Positions 37,801-44,081 of a DNA stretch of 64,000 bases are shown here, piece after piece. Under the pieces are notes generated by a model, which was not told the DNA's origin, ran no database searches, and saw only the letters and a list, made by a program, of their open reading frames with translations. Source of the DNA: Phenylobacterium montanum. GTDB lineage: Bacteria; Pseudomonadota; Alphaproteobacteria; Caulobacterales; Caulobacteraceae. The stretch lies in the NCBI RefSeq assembly GCF_018135625.1, contig NZ_CP073078.1:124001-188000 (forward strand), read 5' to 3'. The position numbers and the translations under genes were made by a program. Position 1 is the stretch's first letter, and each line of letters starts with the position of its first letter.

Positions 37801-37939
37801 CGGCCTCGGCGCGCACGGCGGCCCGGTCGGCTTGGCTCAAGGGCGCGGCGGCCAGCAGGGCGGCGACCGCCTCGGCCTCGTCGCGGTATTTCCCGGCGTC
37901 CAGCGCGTCCCAGTTCATGGCGATCTTCCCGATTTTCAT
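34832..37939 (-). CDS. putA: bifunctional proline dehydrogenase / P5C dehydrogenase
   Basis: Oxidises proline to glutamate in two steps with channelling of the intermediate. 1035 residues without the N-terminal ribbon-helix-helix of the enteric autoregulatory PutA, consistent with the separate Lrp regulator beside it. The PRODH barrel (about 130-460) has VRLVKGAYWDSEIKRAQVGG and FATHNAYTLAAVRRMADAAG; the ALDH part (about 540-1000) has ISPWNFPLAIFTGQIAAALA, the catalytic Cys828 in AGQRCSALRIL, and GNVYVNRSIIGAVVGVQPFG. It diverges from the Lrp gene. Confidence 0.96.
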   Translation of the reverse strand: MKIGKIAMNWDALDAGKYRDEAEAVAALLAAAPLSQADRAAVRAEAEGLVLATRKAAKRQGVVESFLQEFSLGTREGLALMCLAEALLRTPDESTRDKLIAEKISSADWAAHMGRSPSLFVNASTWSLMLTGKLVDVDDEARIDLPGFLKRLAGRIGEPVIRKAVGAAVGIMGEQFVLGQTIEAALKRAKAEDLVCSFDMLGEGARTAADANRHEAAYAKAISVIAAAAKGKGPEAGHGVSVKLSALSPRYEATQEARVWEELYPRLKRLAVMAAQGDINFTLDAEEADRLVLSLKILERLCTEPELADWRGLGLAVQAYQKRGAEVIATLADLAQATGRRLMVRLVKGAYWDSEIKRAQVGGRPDYPVFTTKPATDLSYLVCAKALIEASPHLYGQFATHNAYTLAAVRRMADAAGVRIEFQRLHGMGEALYRAAGDLRGETVLRAYAPVGGHEDLLPYLVRRLLENGANTSFVHALLDEKTPPSAVIVDPQQAVEARPGPHPRIPRPADLYGTARRNSAGADLSVADERQRLIAAIAALETTSLSAGPIIGGALKTGEAVADAKSPSDHKVLGRASEAAAADIDEAFRLAKAAQPAWDRIGGPERAKVLRAMGDALEADADRLIAILCREAGKTLPDAISEVREAADFCRYYAHLAETQFGQADVLTGPVGETNTLHLHGRGVFACISPWNFPLAIFTGQIAAALAAGNGVVAKPAEQTPLVAAAAVRLFHAAGMDPRLLALAPGRGETVGAALVNHPSLDGVAFTGGTETAWAINRRLASRLGPIVPFIAETGGLNAMFVDTTALKEQVIDDVIASAFGSAGQRCSALRILMVPHETADALIEGIAGAMDALVIGDSADPKTDIGPVIDAEAQAALHQHLSRLRREAKVLHRLAAPDQGTFFGPVLAEIAHAGVLEKEVFGPILHIVRYDPEDLAAAAKPLVDRGYGLTLGVHSRLERFAEAVMATVPAGNVYVNRSIIGAVVGVQPFGGEGLSGTGPKAGGPHALTRFASERAVSVNIAALGGDPALLNLS

Positions 37940-38010
37940 GTCTTCGGTGTAAGCGAAAATTCGGAAAATGTGCTTTGTATGTATGGCGTCTCTGTCGAAG
38001 GAAGTTCGGT
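37940..38010. promoter_or_regulatory. divergent putA/putR control region
   Basis: A 71-base AT-rich gap between the putA and lrp-type start codons. It contains CGAAAATTCGGAAAATGTGC and must hold both promoters; Lrp-type proteins usually bind such gaps and activate the catabolic gene when proline is present. No single operator can be fixed by eye. Confidence 0.4.
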
Positions 38011-38490
38011 ATGGATGGTCGAAATGACACGTTTGCTCTTGACGAGACCGACCGCCGCATCCTGCGGGTGGTTCAGGACGACGGCCGCATCACCAACGCC
38101 GAACTCGCCAAGCGCTGTAATCTCTCGCCCGCCGCCTGTTTCGAACGGGTGCGGCGCCTGCGCGAGCGGGGCGTGATCCAAGGCTATGTCGCGCTTCTCG
38201 ATCCCGCCAGCGTCGATCGCGCGCTTCTGATCTTCGTCGAGGTGCACCTGGACCGCACCACCAGCGACGTATTCGACGCCTTCGCCCGCGCGGTGCGCCT
38301 GTCGCCCGAGATCCTGGAATGCCACATGGTCGCCGGCGGCTTCGACTATCTGATCAAGGCCCGGGTGCGGGACATGGAGGCCTATCGCGCCTTCCTGGGC
38401 GACATCCTGGTGCGCATGCCGGGGGTGCGTGAGACGCGGACCTATGCGGTGCTGGAGGAGGTCAAGCACACGGTGGTGCTGCCGGTGTAG
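38011..38490 (+). CDS. putR: Lrp/AsnC-family regulator, probable PutR
   Basis: 159 residues, start at the ATG at 38011 after AAGGAAG. The N-terminal winged helix-turn-helix is LDETDRRILRVVQDDGRITN and AELAKRCNLSPAACFERVRR; the C-terminal RAM/ligand domain has VEVHLDRTTSDVFDAFARAV and ECHMVAGGFDYLIKARV. Divergent placement with putA makes it the likely proline-responsive activator PutR; that role is inferred from position. Confidence 0.88.
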   Translation: MDGRNDTFALDETDRRILRVVQDDGRITNAELAKRCNLSPAACFERVRRLRERGVIQGYVALLDPASVDRALLIFVEVHLDRTTSDVFDAFARAVRLSPEILECHMVAGGFDYLIKARVRDMEAYRAFLGDILVRMPGVRETRTYAVLEEVKHTVVLPV

Positions 38491-38500
38491 GCGGGATGGG

Positions 38501-38899
38501 CTAGTCGTCCGCCCCGTCGATGGCCCGGGCGACCAGATCGCGCCAGGTGGGATCGGTGTCGTCCACCAGGTCGACGTCTTCCAGGAGCGCCACGGCCGAG
38601 CCGCCGTCGGGCAGGATCAGGCCCAGCACCTCCAAGCATTCGCCGTCAGGCCCGGTGTGCTGCTCGGCCTGCACCGCCACCGCGGCCTGCTCGCCGTCTT
38701 CCTCCCACCAGATCACGGGCTGGGGCAGGTCCATGGCGATGGGTTGCGGATCGTCCGTGTCTCCGAGCGCGAACACCGCCCGGCCCGCCTGGACGTCATC
38801 GAGCGTCGCCACGGCGTCGGCAAAGGCGTGCAGCCGCTGCCAGTCGTCGACATCGAAGCCGCCGCCTTCGTCATCCCGCTCGTCGCCGTCCTGCATCAT
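38501..38899 (-). CDS. acidic hypothetical protein
   Basis: 132 residues, start placed at the first of two ATG codons (38899), with GAGG upstream. Very acidic (DGDERDDEGGGFDVDDW near the start), with a block LPQPVIWWEEDGEQAAVAVQ and an Asp-rich C terminus. No domain recognised and no membrane segment. It converges on putR with a ten-base gap and diverges from the min operon. Confidence 0.55.
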   Translation of the reverse strand: MMQDGDERDDEGGGFDVDDWQRLHAFADAVATLDDVQAGRAVFALGDTDDPQPIAMDLPQPVIWWEEDGEQAAVAVQAEQHTGPDGECLEVLGLILPDGGSAVALLEDVDLVDDTDPTWRDLVARAIDGADD

Positions 38900-39137
38900 G
38901 CGCCGCCTCATAGATCGCGCCGAGCCGGCGCGCCAGTCGCTCGCTTGCGCCGACAATTCAGCTGTGGATCGAGGGAACGAAATCGGCTGCCGGGCCCTAC
39001 GCCGACAAGTGCGCGTTGTCGGTGTGGGAGGTCGGGCATGTACGTCCGCCGGGCTTTGTGGATCAGTCCAAGCGTTGTGGGCCCAGGCAGGCCCGACCTG
39101 AGCAGGGCCGGTCGCCGGCGGCCAGGATGCCTCCTCG

Positions 39138-39833
39138 GTGTTTGAGCCCGCTCAGTTTCCCAGGGTCCGGGTCCGCGGCCGCAACTTCATGGCCCTGATC
39201 GTCGAGCCGGAGGCGCCGCTCGGCGACTGGTTCGCGGCCCTGGATCGCCATCTGCAGCGTGCGGCGGTGTTCTTCGCCGACCGGCCGGTGGTGGCGGATC
39301 TGGCCAGGATCGTCGGCGGCGAAACGGCGCAGGGCCTCGTTGTCGAAGCGCTCGACGAACTGGCGCGCCGAAATCTCAGGGTGATCGGCGTCGAAGGGGC
39401 GGAGCCAAGCCTGCTTGCGAAGACGCGCTGGGGCCACCTGCCGACTGTGCTGCACGGCGCTTTGCGGGAAGAGACGGATGCAGGCGAATCCCAGGCGGAT
39501 GGGCCGCAGGCCCTGCTGGTCGAACGGCCTGTCCGCTCCGGGGAGTCGATCTATTTCGAGGCTGGAGACGTGACCGTGGTCGGCTCGGTGGCTTCGGGCG
39601 CCGAAGTGATCGCCGGCGGCTCCATCCATGTCTACGGCGCGCTGCGCGGGCGGGCCATAGCCGGTCTGAAGACGGGCGACGCGGCCCGCATCTTTTGCCG
39701 ACGGCTCGACGCCGAACTGCTCGCCGTGAACGGCGTCTATCGCACCGCCGAGGACTGGGGAGAGTCCCTGAGGGACAGCGCCGTCCAGGCCTGGTGCGAC
39801 CGGGGAATGCTCAGAGTCCTGGCGCTCGACTGA
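39138..39833 (+). CDS. minC: septum site-determining protein MinC
   Basis: FtsZ-assembly inhibitor that acts with MinD at the membrane. It starts at a GTG; RVRVRGRNFMALIVEPEA is the usual MinC N-terminal strand, so a later ATG at 39189 would cut the fold. The C-terminal beta-helix domain that binds MinD is present, with VRSGESIYFEAGDVTVVGSV, the glycine-rich ASGAEVIAGGSIHVYGALRG, and AGLKTGDAARIFCRRLDAEL. 231 residues. First gene of a complete minCDE set. Confidence 0.95.
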   Translation: MFEPAQFPRVRVRGRNFMALIVEPEAPLGDWFAALDRHLQRAAVFFADRPVVADLARIVGGETAQGLVVEALDELARRNLRVIGVEGAEPSLLAKTRWGHLPTVLHGALREETDAGESQADGPQALLVERPVRSGESIYFEAGDVTVVGSVASGAEVIAGGSIHVYGALRGRAIAGLKTGDAARIFCRRLDAELLAVNGVYRTAEDWGESLRDSAVQAWCDRGMLRVLALD

Positions 39834-39871
39834 CGCCGTCCAAGCATCAAAACACAAGGAGCCGTGGCTGC

Positions 39872-40693
39872 ATGTCGAAAGTAATGGTTGTCACCTCCGG
39901 CAAGGGGGGCGTCGGCAAGACCACCTCGTCCGCCTCGCTCGGCGCCGCGCTCGCCCTTGCCGGCCAATCCGTCGCCCTCGTGGATTTCGACGTGGGCCTG
40001 CGCAATCTGGACCTCGTCATGGGCGCCGAGCGCCGGGTGGTGTTCGATCTGGTCAATGTGGTCCAGGGCGACGCCAAGCTCGCCCAGGCCCTGATCCGCG
40101 ACCGGCGGATCGAATCCCTGTCCCTGCTCGCGGCCTCGCAGACCCGGGACAAGGAGGCTCTGAGCGAAGCCGGGGTCGGCGAGGTGATCGGCGAACTGCG
40201 CCAGAAGTTCGACTGGGTGATCTGCGACAGCCCGGCCGGCATCGACAAGGGCGCGACCCTGGCCATGCGCTTCGCCGACATCGCCGTCGTGGTCGCCAAT
40301 CCTGAGGTCTCTTCCGTGCGGGATTCCGACCGCATCATCGGACTGCTCGACTCCAAGACGCGCCTGGCCGAAGAGGGCGGGACGATCGAAAAGCACCTGC
40401 TGCTCACGCGCTACGATCCCGCCCGCGCCGCCAGAGGCGACATGATGAGCGTAAAGGACGTGCTCGAGATCCTCGCCATCCCGTTGCTGGGCGTGGTCGA
40501 GGAGAGCCAGGACGTTCTGGCTGCGTCCAACCTCGGCTGCCCCGTCCCGCTGCACAATCCGGGCTCGTCGGTCGCGCGGGCCTATCAGCAGGCCGCCCGG
40601 CGTCTGCTCGGCGAGGTCATCGCGGTCGAGACGCCCGGCGAACGGCGCGGCCTGATGGCGCGGCTGTTCAAGCGCAGGGCTGCGGTCGCATGA
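39872..40693 (+). CDS. minD: septum site-determining ATPase MinD
   Basis: Membrane-cycling ATPase that recruits MinC and is released by MinE. The ATG at 39872 gives MSKVMVVTSGKGGVGKTTSS, with the signature Lys11 and Lys16 of the deviant Walker A, then VDFDVGLRNLDLVMG, Walker B FDWVICDSPAGIDKGA, and the C-terminal amphipathic membrane helix GLMARLFKRR. 273 residues. The stop overlaps the minE start (ATGA). AAGGAG sits 11 bases upstream of the start. Confidence 0.97.
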   Translation: MSKVMVVTSGKGGVGKTTSSASLGAALALAGQSVALVDFDVGLRNLDLVMGAERRVVFDLVNVVQGDAKLAQALIRDRRIESLSLLAASQTRDKEALSEAGVGEVIGELRQKFDWVICDSPAGIDKGATLAMRFADIAVVVANPEVSSVRDSDRIIGLLDSKTRLAEEGGTIEKHLLLTRYDPARAARGDMMSVKDVLEILAIPLLGVVEESQDVLAASNLGCPVPLHNPGSSVARAYQQAARRLLGEVIAVETPGERRGLMARLFKRRAAVA

Positions 40694-40953
40694 ACCTGTT
40701 CAATTTCTTCAACCGCAATCGGACCGGCTCGGTCGCCCATGAACGGCTGCAACTGTTGCTGGCCCACGAGCGGGCCGGTGACGGCCATGCGGACCTTGTC
40801 GCCCTTTTGGAAAAGGAGATCCTGGCGGTGATCGCGCGCCACCTGCCCATCGAGCGGGACAAGGTGGTGGTCCGGCTCGATCAGGGCGAGGCGGTCTCGA
40901 CCCTCGAGATCGACATCGAGATGCCGGAAGCCGGCTGGGCGCCCCCGCGATAG
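40690..40953 (+). CDS. minE: cell division topological specificity factor MinE
   Basis: 87 residues. MNLFNFFNRNRTGSVAHERL combines the N-terminal membrane helix with the anti-MinCD segment (AHERLQLLLAHER), followed by the dimerisation domain with EILAVIARHLPIERDKVVVR and STLEIDIEMP. The start overlaps the minD stop by four bases. Its presence shows that the Min set is complete and could oscillate. Confidence 0.96.
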   Translation: MNLFNFFNRNRTGSVAHERLQLLLAHERAGDGHADLVALLEKEILAVIARHLPIERDKVVVRLDQGEAVSTLEIDIEMPEAGWAPPR

Positions 40954-41158
40954 CCCGGGCGGGGCCGGGTTCCTCAATGCGGACCTTCCTTGCAGATAGG
41001 GAAGGGTGTTATCGAGACTTCCCAGAGTTCGGCTCGCGGGTCGGTGGCAAGGCGCGCCGACGGCGATCGTGGACGTGGTCGGGTCTCGGCTGTCGGGCCG
41101 GGCGCCGCATTGAATTCCGTATCGAAAAGGGGGCTGGCTCCACCTGGCCGCAGACCGC

Positions 41159-41836
41159 TTGCACAGTGTCGCTTTCATCAGCCCGAAGGGCGGCGCCGGG
41201 AAGACGACGGCGGCTCTCCTCCTTGCCCTGGGGCTCGCCGAGCGTGGTCAACGCGTGGCGATGATCGATTCCGACCCCAACAAGCCGCTGGTTGAGTGGG
41301 CCAGGCTGCCTGGGCGTCCGGACCGTCTGTCCGTGCATCCGTCTCCCACATTGCACGACTTCGTCGATGCTCGGCGCGAGGCGCTGCGCACCCACCCGGA
41401 CTGGATGATCCTGGACACCGAGGGAACCGAGAGGGGGGCGATGGTTTTCACCGCGCTTCGCCCCGACCTGGTGCTGACGCCGCTCGCCGGATCGCAGCTG
41501 GAGGCCACCCAGGCGATCAAGGCCGCCGAGATGGTGCGGAACTTCGGCCAGCGCGGCGGACGCCCGCTGCCTCACTCCTGCCTGTTGACACGCATACCGG
41601 CGGCGATCCGATCGCGCACGCTGAAGGCGGTCGTGGACCGGTTGCGCGCGCACGAGGTCCAGATCCTGCCGACCGCACTCCTGGAGAAGGAGGCGTTCCG
41701 GGCGCTCTTTTCCGCCGGCGCAGGCTTTGACGCGCTGGAGGCTGCGGGGGTTGGCGGCGTTGCGGCGGCGCGATCCAACGCCCAGGCCTATGTCGACGCC
41801 GTGCTGGAATTCGTCCAGCAAACGCCCGTGTCCTAA
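41159..41836 (+). CDS. ParA-family ATPase, VirC1-like
   Basis: 225 residues from a TTG at 41159; no other standard start lies between it and the upstream stop at 41111, and the family start (SVAFISPKGGAGKTTAALLL) falls here. The deviant Walker A is KGGAGKTT, the A' loop is MIDSDPNKPLVEW, and Walker B reads WMILDTEGTE. The wording, with Asp-Pro-Asn-Lys-Pro-Leu, resembles VirC1-type ATPases of plasmid and conjugation loci more than ParA-ParB pairs, and there is no parB or parS here. It begins 205 bases after minE. Its cargo is unknown. Confidence 0.8.
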   Translation: MHSVAFISPKGGAGKTTAALLLALGLAERGQRVAMIDSDPNKPLVEWARLPGRPDRLSVHPSPTLHDFVDARREALRTHPDWMILDTEGTERGAMVFTALRPDLVLTPLAGSQLEATQAIKAAEMVRNFGQRGGRPLPHSCLLTRIPAAIRSRTLKAVVDRLRAHEVQILPTALLEKEAFRALFSAGAGFDALEAAGVGGVAAARSNAQAYVDAVLEFVQQTPVS

Positions 41837-43866
41837 GCGCCTGGCCCGCCGCGCAAGGTGAGGCCGACGCGGAACCGCCGCGGTTCGTCATAGCTCGTGG
41901 CGCCTGGCACGGTCGCGGTCGAGGCCGTGTGGCCAGTGGCGATCTTGGCGTCGAACAGGTTGTCCATGGCCAGGAACAGGCTGGCGTGGCCGTTCAGCCG
42001 CCAGTCGGCGCGGGCGTCGACATTGGTCCCCGGATTGAGCCGTCGGGTGTTCTGGTCGTCGTCGAACCTCAGGCTCTCGTAGCGCACGTCGCCGGTCAGG
42101 CCGAGCCGGTCCAGCGGCCGCCAAGTCGCGCCGAGGCTGGCAGTCAGGCGCGGGGTCTCGGCGGGCCTGAGGCCGGTGAGTTGCGGGGCGCTCGAGCCGC
42201 CATCGACCCGGGCCTCGGTCCAGGCGAAGGCGGTGCGGGTGGTGAGGTTGGCCGAGACCCTGAGCGAGGAGTCGAACTCCACCCCGTGGGCGTCGATAGC
42301 CGGAATGTTCTCGCGCTGGAACAGGGTCCCGCCAGCGACGATGAAGCCGTCCAGAGGGCTGAGGAACGGCCCATGGGCGATGGTGACGTTGGCGACGGCC
42401 TTTTCCAGGCGGTTGTAGAAGCCGGTGGCGCTCCATTTCAGCACCGCCCCGTCCTGGCCGACGCCGCCTTCGATTCCGTAGAGCTTTTCCGGGACCAGGG
42501 CCGGGTTCGACTCGGTCACGTCGTTGCCGACGCGGAAGGGCCTGTAGAGTTCGTTGAGCGTAGGGGCGCGGAAACCCGAATAGGCGGCCAGGCGGATGAA
42601 GCCGTCGGCCGGCAGGTCGCGGCGCACGGCCAGGCGGAAGCTGGGCAGGGCCTGGTCCTTGCCGGGCGGATGCAGGTTCAGCGTGACAGCGCCGGTGCTG
42701 ATCTTGTGTTCGATGCGGTGGCCATCGGAGCTGGACCAATCGTCGACCCGAGCGGCGCCGACCAGCAGCCAGGGGCCGAGATGCTCGCTCGCTTCGGCAT
42801 AGACCCCGCCCATCAGGGTCTCGCCGCCGGCATGGCGATCCATGGTCAGGACCCCGGCCACGGCCTTGAAATGCTCGCGGTCCTCGCCGCTGGCGCCGCG
42901 CAGGTCGCCGCCCAGCTCCAGTTCGCCGTGGTCCAGCAGGCGGCGCAGCGCAATGTTGGCGCCATAGCCGTCGGCAGGGGTGTCGTACTGCACGTTGGAG
43001 AGGGTGGTGGAGACGCGGCCCGCGGCGACGCTCACCGAGCTGTTGTAGAGGTTGGAAAGGTCGCCCCAGGCCTGGGCGCGCCAGCCCCAATGACCGGCGG
43101 AGGGCGCCTGGGCGTAGGTCAGGCTGGCCTGGGCGCCGCGGGCGCGCGACTGGGCGCCGCGCAGGCCGGCGCCACGGTCCTCTTCGAACGCCGCAATCCG
43201 CGCCGCCAGGGCGCCGGGCCCGAGGTCGGCCAAATAGCGGAGGCTGGCGTTGGCGTCGGTCAGGGTGAGCCGGGTGTCGGCGGCGCCCGGATGATCCTCG
43301 ACCGGAACCCAGCCGTCGCTGTGCTCGCCGGCGGCGCTGAACACCACCTCGCCGCCGGGCGCAGCCAGGGCCGCGATTCCCGCTGCGCGGGCCTGGCCGC
43401 CGTCGCCGCCTTCCACATCGCCGCTCCAGGCGCCCGGCGCGGGCTGGGCCTCGTCCAGCGAGATCACGCCGGTCAGGGCGCCTGAGCCGTAGGGGCCCGC
43501 GCCGGCCCCGCGGACGACATTGACCCCGGCCAGGTTCTCCGGCGGCAGGCTGGTCCAGATCACCCAGCCGCCGAAGGGGTCGTTCTGCGGCACGCCGTCC
43601 AGGGTCACCAAGGCGCGGCTGGCGCCCGAGCCGGCGATCGCCCGGGTGGAGACGCCCTGGGTCGTCGGGTTGGCGGCGAGGCTTGAGGTGCGGCGGAACA
43701 GGGAAACGCCCGGGACCTGCTCCAGCGCCGTGTCCAGCCTGGGCGCCGTCGCCAGATCCTTGGGCGTGAGCTGGATCACGGAGAAGGCGGCGTCGGAAAG
43801 GCGCGGCGGCAGGCGGGCGGCCCGCACCACCACGATCTCGGGATTGGGCGGCAGGTCAGCGGGCAC
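41833..43866 (-). CDS. TonB-dependent outer-membrane receptor, apparently without a signal peptide
   Basis: 677 residues. The N terminus has the plug domain: PEIVVVRAARLPPRLSDAAF, ALEQVPGVSLFRRTSSLAAN, STRAIAGSGASRALVTLDGV and GAGPYGSGALTGVISLDEAQ. The rest is a beta-barrel with LAAYSGFRAPTLNELYRPFR and a C-terminal RRFRVGLTLRGGPGA. The frame starts at GTG 43866 and is closed upstream by a stop within 50 bases; no hydrophobic signal is encoded ahead of it in any frame. Divergent from the PQQ dehydrogenase gene; a substrate linked to that enzyme (PQQ or metal) is an inference. Confidence 0.85.
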   Translation of the reverse strand: MPADLPPNPEIVVVRAARLPPRLSDAAFSVIQLTPKDLATAPRLDTALEQVPGVSLFRRTSSLAANPTTQGVSTRAIAGSGASRALVTLDGVPQNDPFGGWVIWTSLPPENLAGVNVVRGAGAGPYGSGALTGVISLDEAQPAPGAWSGDVEGGDGGQARAAGIAALAAPGGEVVFSAAGEHSDGWVPVEDHPGAADTRLTLTDANASLRYLADLGPGALAARIAAFEEDRGAGLRGAQSRARGAQASLTYAQAPSAGHWGWRAQAWGDLSNLYNSSVSVAAGRVSTTLSNVQYDTPADGYGANIALRRLLDHGELELGGDLRGASGEDREHFKAVAGVLTMDRHAGGETLMGGVYAEASEHLGPWLLVGAARVDDWSSSDGHRIEHKISTGAVTLNLHPPGKDQALPSFRLAVRRDLPADGFIRLAAYSGFRAPTLNELYRPFRVGNDVTESNPALVPEKLYGIEGGVGQDGAVLKWSATGFYNRLEKAVANVTIAHGPFLSPLDGFIVAGGTLFQRENIPAIDAHGVEFDSSLRVSANLTTRTAFAWTEARVDGGSSAPQLTGLRPAETPRLTASLGATWRPLDRLGLTGDVRYESLRFDDDQNTRRLNPGTNVDARADWRLNGHASLFLAMDNLFDAKIATGHTASTATVPGATSYDEPRRFRVGLTLRGGPGA

Positions 43867-44081
43867 GACGGCGGCCCTTGGGCTGCGGCGAACAAGGCGT
43901 CCGGCCAGTCATCGGCTTCCCCAGTCTTTTGGTTTTTCTTGCCGCCTGCCTCGCATCCAGGCGCCTAAAGCGCAAGATGCCGTTGGGTCACCAGTTCAAA
44001 AGCGCGCTGATCTTCGCTAGCGTCGCTTCATAAACGACGATCAGCAACGCCGACCGGGACTCCTGGCGGCGCGGGGAGGCG

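Noticed and set aside
41929-43485. 518-codon frame antisense to the TonB receptor
   Set aside because: Compositional shadow; the receptor has clear plug and barrel motifs in the other strand.
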